The notes below the pieces were generated by a model, which was given only the letters and a program-made list of their open reading frames with translations, ran no database searches and had not been told where the DNA came from. A stretch of 64,000 nucleotides of DNA from Flavobacteriaceae bacterium (GTDB taxonomy: Bacteria > Bacteroidota > Bacteroidia > Flavobacteriales > Flavobacteriaceae), in the NCBI GenBank assembly GCA_014075215.1, contig CP046177.1, forward strand, positions 3,162,501-3,226,500. The letters run 5' to 3'. Shown piece after piece: positions 1 to 8,401 of the stretch (within the stretch, counting starts at the first letter, position 1; the number at the start of each line of letters is the position of its first letter). A program made the translations under genes and the position numbers.

Positions 1-2
1 TT

Positions 3-89
3 GGAATTTGTCTGGTTGGTTTTACAAGAAATCATAAAATGACAGTATATGCAAATGCTTCTTATTTAGAAAAATTAAATCATGGCTAG
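3..89 (+). CDS. fdhD: FdhD C-terminal fragment (formate dehydrogenase accessory sulfurtransferase)
   Basis: Only the last 28 codons lie in the window. The open frame at the left edge ends at a TAG (87-89) that overlaps the start of the next gene by 8 nt. The visible residues include LVGFTRNHKMTVYANA, which resembles the conserved C-terminal LVGF-R---M-VY stretch of FdhD. FdhD passes sulfur to the molybdenum cofactor of formate-dehydrogenase-type enzymes, and the overlap with a YdeP/FdhF-like molybdoenzyme fits that role. The identification rests on a short stretch plus context. Confidence 0.7.
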   Translation, partial: GICLVGFTRNHKMTVYANASYLEKLNHG

Positions 90-2376
90 AAAAAAAATAT
101 ATCCCCGGCTTCCGGAGAAATTCACCGGAATCAAACTCGACAAAATCCCTACTGCTGCTGCCGGAGTAAAAGCTATTGCATCGGCATTTACTCATATCAA
201 AGATGAAGTTGGTATTAGAAAAGGAATTTCTCTTTTAGCAAAATTAAATCAAAAAGAAGGTTTTGATTGCCCCGGGTGTGCGTGGCCGGATCCTGATGAA
301 AAAAGGGCATTTTTAGCGGAATATTGCGAAAATGGTGCAAAAGCAGTTGCGGAAGAGGCAACAAAAAATAAAGCTACTCCCCTATTTTTTACTACACATG
401 CTGTAAATGAGCTATCGGTGCTTTCTGATTATAAAATAGGTAAAAGCGGGCGTATTACACACCCAATGATTCTCAGAGAAAATGCAGATCACTATGAAAA
501 AATATCATGGGAGAATGCCTTTGAGCTTATTGCAACTGAGCTAAATGCTTTAAACGCGCCTAATGAAGCTGTTTTTTATACTTCAGGCAGAACAAGCAAT
601 GAAGCAGCTTATCTATACCAATTATTTGTAAGAGCATACGGCACTAACAACTTGCCCGATTGTTCTAATATGTGCCATGAAAGTAGTGGTGCCGCTTTAT
701 CAGAAACACTTGGGATAGGCAAAGGATCTGTTACTTTAGATGATTTCAATGATGCTGACTTAGTGATTGTCATGGGTCAAAACCCGGGAACCAACCACCC
801 CAGAATGCTTACCGCATTGGGAAATACAAAAAAGAACGGGGGTAAAATTATGACCATAAATCCACTGCCGGAAGTTGGATTAATGCGATATAAAGATCCT
901 CAAAACCCAATAAAATGGGTGGGAAAAGGTCAAAAATTAACGGACTTATTTTTACAGGTAAAAATCAATGGAGATGTTGCGCTATTAAAAATCATACTTA
1001 AACTTTTAATAGAGAAAGAAAAAGCAGATCCAGGCTCAATTTTTGACCATGATTTCATTAAAGATAAAACACATGGATATGATCATTTCGAAACGGATTT
1101 AAACCGCTATAAAATTGAAGATTTATTGCCCCAAACCGGTCTGGATATGACTATTATTAAAGAAGCAACAGAAATGATTGCCTCCAACAAAAAAATAATT
1201 GTTTGCTGGGCAATGGGGCTAACACAGCATAAAAACGGGGTAGACAATATCAGGGAAATTGTCAATCTTTTACTACTAAAAGGAAGTATCGGTAAAAAAG
1301 GGGCCGGAACCTGCCCTGTCCGCGGACATTCAAACGTGCAGGGAGACAGAACCATGGGCATCTGGGAGAAACCAAAAGATACCTTTCTTGATAGCTTGGA
1401 AAAAGAATTCGGATTTAAAGCCCCAAGAAAGCATGGCTACGATGTGGTAAATGCCATTGAAGCGATGTACCAAAAAAAGGTAAAAGTATTTATCGGTATG
1501 GGAGGAAATTTTATATCAGCAACACCGGACACCGAATACACAGCTAAGGCCCTGCAAAATTGTAACCTTACCGTTCATATAGCTACCAAATTAAACCGAA
1601 GTCACTTGGTTCACGGTAAACAAGCTCTAATTCTACCATGTCTAGGAAGAACGGAAAAAGACATTCAGCAAAGCGGAAAACAATTTATGAGTGTAGAAAA
1701 CTCTATGGGTGTTGTCCATAAAACATCCGGAAATTCAGAACCTTGTTCTACAAAATTACTAAGTGAACCTGCTATTGTATGCGGAATAGCCAATGCTACT
1801 CTCAAAAAATCTAACATCCCCTGGAACCGGTTTACTGAAAATTACGATTTTATCAGAGATAAAATAGCAGCCACTATTCCCGGTTTTAAAGATTATAATA
1901 AACAGGTACGAATAAAAGGAGGGTTTTATTTACCCAATAATGCAAGGGATCTTGATTTTTCTACTACTACTACAGGAAAAGCAAATTTTTCTATAAACAC
2001 ACCTTCTGAAATAGTACTTAAGAAAGACCAATTTCTGATGATGACTATCAGGACTCACGATCAGTATAATACCACTATTTATGGGTTAAACGATCGTTAT
2101 CGCGGCGTATTAAACGAGCGAAGAGTTATTTTTATGAATCCGAAAGACATGAAAAACTTAGGGTTAAACAAATTAGATAAAGTAAACCTAACCTCACATT
2201 TTAACGGGGAAAAAAGAGAAGCAAAGAATTTTTTAGTAATTCCTTATTCAATTCCCGAACAGTGTACTGCAACTTATTTTCCTGAAACCAATGTATTGGT
2301 ACCTTTAAAAAGTAAAGCAGCTATTAGCGGGACACCCACATCAAAAACGGTAATCATTACTATAGAACTCATTTAA
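82..2376 (+). CDS. FdhF/YdeP-family molybdopterin oxidoreductase alpha subunit
   Basis: A 764-residue cytoplasmic molybdoenzyme of the formate-dehydrogenase-alpha-like (YdeP) family; there is no signal peptide. The N-terminus carries FDCPGCAWPDP (Cys63, Cys66), the hallmark that replaces the usual four-Cys Fe-S motif. The molybdopterin-binding body follows (about 130-560, including SNMCHESSG and GQNPGTNHPR), then a C-terminal dinucleotide-binding domain (about 640-755, RTHDQYNTTIYGLNDRYRG). Substrate is unknown for this family; formate or acid-stress redox roles are proposed for relatives. It is translationally coupled to fdhD. The last codons (TIELI-stop) are supplied by the terminal inverted repeat of a MITE-like element beginning at 2365, so the natural C-terminus may have been slightly altered. 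Confidence 0.9.
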   Translation: MARKKIYPRLPEKFTGIKLDKIPTAAAGVKAIASAFTHIKDEVGIRKGISLLAKLNQKEGFDCPGCAWPDPDEKRAFLAEYCENGAKAVAEEATKNKATPLFFTTHAVNELSVLSDYKIGKSGRITHPMILRENADHYEKISWENAFELIATELNALNAPNEAVFYTSGRTSNEAAYLYQLFVRAYGTNNLPDCSNMCHESSGAALSETLGIGKGSVTLDDFNDADLVIVMGQNPGTNHPRMLTALGNTKKNGGKIMTINPLPEVGLMRYKDPQNPIKWVGKGQKLTDLFLQVKINGDVALLKIILKLLIEKEKADPGSIFDHDFIKDKTHGYDHFETDLNRYKIEDLLPQTGLDMTIIKEATEMIASNKKIIVCWAMGLTQHKNGVDNIREIVNLLLLKGSIGKKGAGTCPVRGHSNVQGDRTMGIWEKPKDTFLDSLEKEFGFKAPRKHGYDVVNAIEAMYQKKVKVFIGMGGNFISATPDTEYTAKALQNCNLTVHIATKLNRSHLVHGKQALILPCLGRTEKDIQQSGKQFMSVENSMGVVHKTSGNSEPCSTKLLSEPAIVCGIANATLKKSNIPWNRFTENYDFIRDKIAATIPGFKDYNKQVRIKGGFYLPNNARDLDFSTTTTGKANFSINTPSEIVLKKDQFLMMTIRTHDQYNTTIYGLNDRYRGVLNERRVIFMNPKDMKNLGLNKLDKVNLTSHFNGEKREAKNFLVIPYSIPEQCTATYFPETNVLVPLKSKAAISGTPTSKTVIITIELI

Positions 2377-2490
2377 ACTTTTTGAATTTGCTAAAAAAAT
2401 AGGTGTTTTCCACTCTGTTTTTGTCTTTTTTTCCTTCCGTAGCGCTATGTGAAATTGCAAAACCTTTTAAAAACAGGCAATAAAAAGTAG
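2365..2490 (+). repeat. MITE-like family B element, left part, fused to gene end
   Basis: Starts GAACTCATTTAAACTTTTT, the same end as the complete copies at 26424-26583 and 34586-34745. It matches them through the CTCTGTTTTTGTCTTTTTTTCC and CCTTCCGTAG segments to about 2445, then drifts; the right inverted repeat is not recognisable. The first 12 bases encode the last codons and the stop of the preceding molybdoenzyme. The right boundary is approximate. Confidence 0.7.
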
Positions 2491-2584
2491 ATTTTATGGT
2501 TTTTATTTGATGAACAGATTGTTAAAGAGATGTTAAAAATGAGGTTTTGTTTTTTATTTAAATATTTTTAAATCAGAAGTGGTA

Positions 2585-3850
2585 TTAGAAATACTGCCCA
2601 ATACCAAAAACAAAACCACGTGTTGCATTTTTAGTAATTCCATATCCGTAGTCAACCCGAAAAACAGCATTATATATTTTTTTATGAATAAAGCGCAGTC
2701 CTAATCCCGGGTAAACCCTTACATTATCCGCTCTGCTAAAATCTCCAAAATTCCCACCCGGATTACGCCAGGAGCCTGCATCTACAAATACATTTCCCTG
2801 AACTGTAATATTGTTTTTCTTATAAAGGATATATCTGTACTCCGTATTTAATACAACAACTCCTGTTCCTCTGTCAATGGTATTCCCCACGCCGCGGATA
2901 TTAATATTATTATCTACGGAAAAAGGCGCAAAAGGAGAATCGCTATTAGTAGCAAAACCAACCCGAAGTCTATTGGCCCAATTCCCTTTTTCTTCTACCC
3001 GTTTGTAATAAAAAAAGTCATTCCAGGCTATAGAGAAATTAGGTAAAATTTGATTTCTGGTACTTACATATTGAAAGTTAAAAAGGCTACGAAACCCTGA
3101 AACACTTTCGTAGTAATAATCCAGGTCGTTGTATTCATATATTAGTTTAACAAGTGATTTGTTTACAACCAATGCCTGTGGAACATTTGGGTTTGTCGCA
3201 CCTGATTTATATTGATAATCTTCAGTAAAAAAACTCATTCCTAACTCTACCCGGTTTTTAAAATTAAACTGATAGAGCCCTAGTGCTTCATAAGAAGTAT
3301 TATTGTATTTGTAATCCGAAGTAGTACCATCAAAAAAAACAGGTTCTTGTGTTGTTAAACTTTGAAAGTTAACAGCTAAACCTAATTTTCTGGTAAACAA
3401 ATAGGGTGCTCTAAAATTAACGGCATAAGAATTATAGATATCTCGTTGAAAAAAACCACCTATGATAATATTTTTTCCCAGAAAGTTGTACTCATGTAAC
3501 CCAATTCGATAAGCAAATTCATTATTATTTGTAGTATAGAAATTTACAAATGGGATGATGGTAAAATTGTCTTCGATATCTATGTATACATTATAAAAAT
3601 TGTCATGTGAATAAAAGACTTGAAAATAGGCATGAGAAATACCTGGTAACCTACGTAAGTTCGCAATATCATTTGTAAGCATTAGTGAGTCTAATTTGTC
3701 TCCTGCTTTGGATTCCATTATCTTCTTAATAAAAGATACTCTTGTTCTTTTAGCGCCCCTTATCTTCATATCATAAATAACAGGTTCTTGTGCTTTCAGT
3801 TCTGAAAAAACAAGAAATAGACAAAACAAAAAAAGAAATTTCCGTATCAT
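2585..3850 (-). CDS. Omp85/BamA-like outer-membrane barrel protein
   Basis: 421 residues with a signal peptide (MIRKFLFLFCLFLVFSELKAQ). One POTRA-like stretch follows (about 23-95, IYDMKIRGAKRTRVSFIKKIM), then a long amphipathic beta-strand region with alternating aromatic residues ending in FVFGIGQYF, a C-terminal aromatic typical of outer-membrane barrels. Family members insert or translocate proteins at the outer membrane, but this is a short one-POTRA version and not the housekeeping BamA. It is the last gene of a four-gene minus-strand operon and its start touches the upstream lipoprotein stop (3850). The specific client is unknown; the neighbouring lipoprotein is a candidate. Confidence 0.75.
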   Translation of the reverse strand: MIRKFLFLFCLFLVFSELKAQEPVIYDMKIRGAKRTRVSFIKKIMESKAGDKLDSLMLTNDIANLRRLPGISHAYFQVFYSHDNFYNVYIDIEDNFTIIPFVNFYTTNNNEFAYRIGLHEYNFLGKNIIIGGFFQRDIYNSYAVNFRAPYLFTRKLGLAVNFQSLTTQEPVFFDGTTSDYKYNNTSYEALGLYQFNFKNRVELGMSFFTEDYQYKSGATNPNVPQALVVNKSLVKLIYEYNDLDYYYESVSGFRSLFNFQYVSTRNQILPNFSIAWNDFFYYKRVEEKGNWANRLRVGFATNSDSPFAPFSVDNNINIRGVGNTIDRGTGVVVLNTEYRYILYKKNNITVQGNVFVDAGSWRNPGGNFGDFSRADNVRVYPGLGLRFIHKKIYNAVFRVDYGYGITKNATRGFVFGIGQYF

Positions 3851-4587
3851 TATTGAGCTGTAAATGGTTTTTCAATAATCAAATTTACCCAATTATCTAC
3901 ACTTACACCCATTAGTGTAAAATTATAATTTTCTCCTAAAACAAGACTCGGAGGCACATTGGTATTAATATCTAATAAAACATTAGTAGTATTTTTATAT
4001 TGAAACCACCTATCATAAGTATAGGTTCCCGAGAGAAATTGTTGTTGTATATCTATAACCTGAAAATAAATAGTATTATCGGGATATATTCCATCACTCC
4101 AGGTAAATAAGGGCATTAAGGATTGCATTTGGTCAATATTTACGGTATTTTTATATTCTGTTGGTTTTGATTCATTTTTTAATCGGATTGGATTCGACCT
4201 ATGCAACGCTCCTTGAAACATAAAAGTAACAATGCTCCAGGATTCTTCTGAATTTAACCTCACAAATCGTTCTAATTTCCCACCAAAAACAGCTTCTTTT
4301 TGCAAACTTTTCATGGTATAATTTGAAAAATCATTTGAATCTACAGAAGTTGTCTCTGTTTCATAATATCGAATATCTGTGGCACCTTCTATAGGGTAAT
4401 AAAAAATATAAGAGACGCTTTCTCTTTGATTTTCACTCGCTGCACATGCAATAACTTCCCCTAAAGGAGTATCGGAATTTATATTTATGTATTCCTGTAG
4501 ATTTTGATTTAGAGTAGCCTCCATATCTTTTTTACAAGAAAAAAAGCAGAGGATAAAAATTAAAAAAAATACAATTCTAATTTGCAT
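3850..4587 (-). CDS. Hypothetical lipoprotein
   Basis: 245 residues with a lipoprotein signal (hydrophobic stretch then FFSCKK, Cys18). I do not recognise a named family. The mature part is beta-rich and moderately aromatic, with no obvious catalytic motif. The start overlaps the end of the upstream glycosidase gene by 11 nt and the stop touches the downstream Omp85-like gene, so the three are co-translated. Co-location with a glycosidase and an Omp85-like barrel suggests an outer-membrane or surface lipoprotein whose export or folding may depend on that barrel; this is inference. Confidence 0.6.
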   Translation of the reverse strand: MQIRIVFFLIFILCFFSCKKDMEATLNQNLQEYININSDTPLGEVIACAASENQRESVSYIFYYPIEGATDIRYYETETTSVDSNDFSNYTMKSLQKEAVFGGKLERFVRLNSEESWSIVTFMFQGALHRSNPIRLKNESKPTEYKNTVNIDQMQSLMPLFTWSDGIYPDNTIYFQVIDIQQQFLSGTYTYDRWFQYKNTTNVLLDINTNVPPSLVLGENYNFTLMGVSVDNWVNLIIEKPFTAQ

Positions 4588-5581
4588 AGAGCTCTTTTAA
4601 TAACAGTTCGGAAGGTTTATTTTGAGGTGTAAACCTGTTATTATTTTTACCTCCAACCCGATGATGCTTATGAAACCATTTCCATACAAACCCGCCTGCA
4701 AACCAATCTTCTTTCCAAAATTGATTGTAAATTGCTTGTAAACCATTCAATTGAGCCTCTAAATTTACGGATCCTGAAACATGTCTGGAATCCCAAGGCT
4801 CTTTTCCTGCATAATCCAGGCTTCTATAACCAAACTCTGTAAATAAAACTGATTTTTTATAGTTAAATTGTATTTTTTTAATTTCTTTTTTATGCTGTTC
4901 CCAACCCTCTTCAAATTCCTGAACTGTCGGTGTTTTTTTATCGGTTAAAGGAAAATAAGCATCTATCCCAATATAATCCAGCTGACTCCAAAATGTAACA
5001 CGTTTAAATTCGTCCCAATTAGCAGCATATGTTAATTTTCCTTTATATATGTTTCTGATTTTTTGAATTAATGACTTCCAGTATTCAGGTCTGCTACTAA
5101 CAAATTTTTCTAACTCCGTACCCATACAAAATAGATCAGCCTCAATTTCCTGCGCAGTCTTTGCATAGGTTAAAATAAATTGCTCATAGGAATTTTCAAG
5201 AGTTTTCCATTTTTTTTTGGTATTCATGGCAATAAAACCTGTATACTCTCCTCTCCAGACCCATATTTGAGGTTTTACCATAATCTTGATACCTTTTTTT
5301 TGTAATTCGTGAGCATACTGTTTAATGCCCTCTTCTCGTTCTCCATACCATTGTCCTTTGGTATTAAAACGGATTTCAGGCGATGATAATTCTCTGATAA
5401 AGCCGAAAGGCATTAATGCAGCATAGTTGGCATTGATATGAACTATCGGATTTGTGTCCTTACTTGTAATACTATCACTAGAGGATACAAAACTAACCCC
5501 ATTAATCTTCTGGGCGTTTCCCTTAGAAAGAAAATTGAAGGCAATGAAGGAAAATAAAAAAAAGAGCCTGATTATTCTCAT
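4577..5581 (-). CDS. GH113-like glycoside hydrolase
   Basis: 334 residues with a signal peptide ending near GNAQ. The sequence reads as a TIM-barrel glycosidase of the GH113/beta-mannanase-like group found in many Flavobacteriia: KPQIWVWRGE, GTELEKF (Glu156, candidate acid/base), WDYIGIDAYFPL-type strand (residues about 200-212) and LFTEFGYRS (Glu249, candidate nucleophile), then GGFVWKWF. It would act in the periplasm or at the surface on a beta-linked glycan; the substrate cannot be read from sequence. It begins about 28 nt after the original stop of the upstream barrel gene. Confidence 0.75.
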   Translation of the reverse strand: MRIIRLFFLFSFIAFNFLSKGNAQKINGVSFVSSSDSITSKDTNPIVHINANYAALMPFGFIRELSSPEIRFNTKGQWYGEREEGIKQYAHELQKKGIKIMVKPQIWVWRGEYTGFIAMNTKKKWKTLENSYEQFILTYAKTAQEIEADLFCMGTELEKFVSSRPEYWKSLIQKIRNIYKGKLTYAANWDEFKRVTFWSQLDYIGIDAYFPLTDKKTPTVQEFEEGWEQHKKEIKKIQFNYKKSVLFTEFGYRSLDYAGKEPWDSRHVSGSVNLEAQLNGLQAIYNQFWKEDWFAGGFVWKWFHKHHRVGGKNNNRFTPQNKPSELLLKELYAN

Positions 5582-5636
5582 AATATAGACCCTAAATTAG
5601 TTAATCTCACTAGAACAATGCTCTTAAACCAATGTT

Positions 5637-6192
5637 AAATGTTTCCCCTAATCCCGTATTATGACCTCTTATAAAATTGGTATATAAAGTTTCTATATTT
5701 AAAATTTTGCTTATCTGGTACTTCGCTCCGCTTCCCAAAGCTGTGAAATCTTGAGAAAAATCGTTTCCTAAATCGAAATGTTTCCCCTAATCCCGTATTA
5801 TGACCTCTTATAAAATTGGTATATAAAGTTTCTATATTTAAAATTTTGCTTATCTGGTACTTCGCTCCGCTTCCCAAAGCTGTGAAATCTTGAGAAAAAT
5901 CGTTTCCTAAATCGAAATGTTTCCCCTAATCCCGTATTATGACCTCTTATAAAATTGGTATATAAAGTTTCTATATTTAAAATTTTGCTTATCTGGTACT
6001 TCGCTCCGCTTCCCAAAGCTGTGAAATCTTGAGAAAAATCGTTTCCTAAATCGAAATGTTTCCCCTAATCCCGTATTATGACCTCTTATAAAATTGGTAT
6101 ATAAAGTTTCTATATTTAAAATTTTGCTTATCTGGTACTTCGCTCCGCTTCCCAAAGCTGTGAAATCTTGAGAAAAATCGTTTCCTAAATCG
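5637..6192. repeat. Four perfect tandem copies of a 139-bp unit
   Basis: Units start at 5637, 5776, 5915 and 6054, each beginning AAATGTTTCCCCTAATCC and ending TTTCCTAAATCG. The four copies appear identical. The array lies in the 3' end of the minus-strand barrel gene. 139 is not a multiple of three, so each extra copy shifts the frame. The single-copy ancestor can be rebuilt by joining the first-read copy directly to the sequence below 5637. Confidence 0.95.
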
Positions 6193-6908
6193 ATTCGTTG
6201 AGTGTGCTGTATTAGTGCTAAAATTGTAAATTTAGTGTTTGGGAAATAGCTTAAGAAAACTCCCGGAGCTAAATTCCAACTATTATTAGCGAAACTATCT
6301 GATTTCTTTCCAAAATTAAACTCAGAATTTAGCTCTGTAAATAATTGCCAATCACCACTTGGGAAAGTATAATCATAAAAAAATCTATTTTGAAAAATAT
6401 ATCCCTTTTGGTCTAAAAAGACACCATTTATTGTTTCCTGACTTATTAAGGGAATATGAAATGCCATTTGGACTGTAAAATTGGTTATCTTCTTAAACGG
6501 ATTAAACTTTACTGCCAGTGCAAATGAGGTGATACCGGAGCGTGCAGTTCCGTTTTGACCATCAAAACCAAATACATCTAAAGCATTTCTTCCTGCGATC
6601 ACATTAGAACGAACTTCTAACAACAATCCGAAATTAAAAGAACTTCTTTCTGAAATTCCGGTAAAAATATCTAGCGATGATGTAAAAAATGTTTGCCTGG
6701 GCTCTGCTCCATTGGTAAAAGTACTTTCCGTCTGCGTATATAAATTGTTAAACCATTTAATATCCCATTGTCCTTTCTTTAATAATTTAGAAGGTGTATA
6801 GGTTTGAATGACGCTTTTTGAATCCGAATCATTATCCTCGTCCTCTTGGGAAAACCCTTGATAGCTATAACTTATAAATAGTGTAATAATTAGTAAAAAT
6901 CGTTTCAT
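5937..6908 (-). CDS. Outer-membrane beta-barrel (transporter-like) protein, C-terminus scrambled by tandem repeat
   Basis: 323 residues as now encoded. A signal peptide (MKRFLLIITLFISYSYQGFSQ) is followed by an acidic linker and an amphipathic barrel region resembling the generic outer-membrane 'transporter' family of Bacteroidota. In the first repeat copy the protein is normal through FIRGHNTGLGETF; it then enters the second copy out of frame and ends at a premature stop (RFRKRFFSRFHS to QFYKRS). A single-copy gene would read GETFNIGLRALF and stop at 5610-5612, keeping the terminal Phe that barrels use for assembly. The present product lacks that signal and is probably not inserted. First gene of the operon with the glycosidase, lipoprotein and Omp85-like genes. 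Confidence 0.75.
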   Translation of the reverse strand: MKRFLLIITLFISYSYQGFSQEDEDNDSDSKSVIQTYTPSKLLKKGQWDIKWFNNLYTQTESTFTNGAEPRQTFFTSSLDIFTGISERSSFNFGLLLEVRSNVIAGRNALDVFGFDGQNGTARSGITSFALAVKFNPFKKITNFTVQMAFHIPLISQETINGVFLDQKGYIFQNRFFYDYTFPSGDWQLFTELNSEFNFGKKSDSFANNSWNLAPGVFLSYFPNTKFTILALIQHTQRIDLGNDFSQDFTALGSGAKYQISKILNIETLYTNFIRGHNTGLGETFRFRKRFFSRFHSFGKRSEVPDKQNFKYRNFIYQFYKRS

Positions 6909-7087
6909 AATACAGGTTTAATAAATAGTTTTTAATTAAAATTTTGTTTTTTCATCTTGTTTTTCAGTACACAGTCGGAGGAATGTTAAATTAATTTCAT
7001 AAATATATAATATATATTTATTATAAATTAAAAAATACTTTAAGAAATTCTTATTATTTTCGACAGATATGTTAACTATATAAAATT

Positions 7088-8395
7088 ATGCATCATATTA
7101 TTATTATTGGAAATGGAATTTCCGGGGTTACACTTGCCAGGCATATTCGAAAGAATTCAAATAAAAAAATTACGATTGTTTCGGCAGAGACGGATTACTT
7201 TTTTTCTCGTACGGCACTCATGTACGTATACATGGGCCATATGAAATTTGAACACACACAACCTTATGAACCTTGGTTTTGGAGAAAAAATAATATTCAT
7301 TTGAAAAAGGGATATGTAAGCAATATAGACACTAAAAATAAGCTGTTGAATTTTTCTAGTGGAGAGACACTCTCTTATGATAAATTGGTGATTGCTTCCG
7401 GTTCCAAGCCTAATAAATTTGGTTGGCCAGGACAGGATTTGGAAGGTGTAATGGGAATGTATCATAAACAAGATTTGGATAATCTGGAAAAATACGCACC
7501 GAATAATAAGGTATGTAAGAGAGCTGTTATTGTGGGTGGCGGGTTAATTGGAATTGAATTGGCCGAAATGTTACATTCCAGAAATATTCCGGTTACATTT
7601 TTGGTACGTGAAACCAGTTTTTGGAACGGCGTATTGCCTTCCGGTGAAAGTGCCATGATTAACAGACATATTAGAAATCATCATTTTGATTTAAGGTTAA
7701 ATACGAATTTAAAGGAAATTATATCCGATGAAAATGGCTGTGTAAAATCTGTTATTATTCAGGAAACCGGAGAGGAAATAGAGTGTAATGTAGTTGGGTT
7801 AACACCCGGAGTTTCTCCAAATATTGATTTTGTAAAAAGTTCTGATATAGAAACCGGCCGAGGTATTTTAGTCAACCGTTTTTTAGAAACAAGTATAAAA
7901 GATGTATATGCCATCGGAGATTGTGCGGAACAGAGAGAGCCTATTGGCAATAGAAGACCTGTTGAAGCTGTTTGGTATACGGGCAGGATGATGGGAGAAA
8001 CACTGGCACAGACCATTTGTGGAAACAAAATTGAATACAACCCGGGACATTGGTTTAATTCGGCAAAATTTTTAGATATCGAATATCAAACGTATGGTTG
8101 GGTATTTTCCGAAAGAAACAAACCCGATTACGAAGAACATTTTCATTGGAAGCATGAAGATGATACCAAATGTATTACGGTAGCGTATCATAAAGATTCT
8201 AATCTGTTCCTGGGAATTAACACCTTTGGAATTAGAATGAGACATGAGGTTTTTGACAGATGGCTTACTGAAGAAAAAGACATAGACTATGTTATACACC
8301 ATCTGCCGGAAGCAAATTTTGATCCGGAATTTTACAGTTATTACGAAAAAGAGATTTTGGCAGCTTATAATTATCAACTACAAACTACTACATAA
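7088..8395 (+). CDS. NAD(P)/FAD-dependent oxidoreductase
   Basis: 435 residues. The N-terminal FAD-binding motif is IIIGNGISGVTLAR (residues 4-17), a second nucleotide-binding motif is VIVGGGLIGIELAEML (about 147-162), and VYAIGDCAE (about 273) is the C-terminal FAD contact; this is the two-dinucleotide-fold class of pyridine-nucleotide oxidoreductases. No redox CxxC or CxxxxC disulfide is seen. It is 6 nt upstream of a membrane polyferredoxin gene, so it probably feeds electrons from NAD(P)H into that Fe-S protein or receives them from it (inference). First gene of a five-gene operon ending at 12670; divergent from the barrel gene across a 179-bp AT-rich gap. Confidence 0.85.
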   Translation: MHHIIIIGNGISGVTLARHIRKNSNKKITIVSAETDYFFSRTALMYVYMGHMKFEHTQPYEPWFWRKNNIHLKKGYVSNIDTKNKLLNFSSGETLSYDKLVIASGSKPNKFGWPGQDLEGVMGMYHKQDLDNLEKYAPNNKVCKRAVIVGGGLIGIELAEMLHSRNIPVTFLVRETSFWNGVLPSGESAMINRHIRNHHFDLRLNTNLKEIISDENGCVKSVIIQETGEEIECNVVGLTPGVSPNIDFVKSSDIETGRGILVNRFLETSIKDVYAIGDCAEQREPIGNRRPVEAVWYTGRMMGETLAQTICGNKIEYNPGHWFNSAKFLDIEYQTYGWVFSERNKPDYEEHFHWKHEDDTKCITVAYHKDSNLFLGINTFGIRMRHEVFDRWLTEEKDIDYVIHHLPEANFDPEFYSYYEKEILAAYNYQLQTTT

Positions 8396-8401
8396 AGAAT
8401 C

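Noticed and set aside
5659..6016. Two identical 72-residue minus-strand frames in the repeat array
   Set aside because: They are the out-of-phase reading of the 139-bp repeat, starting at a TTG, and not separate genes.
5637..6192. Possible CRISPR-like array
   Set aside because: Units are contiguous and identical with no spacers, and they are made of coding sequence of the host gene.
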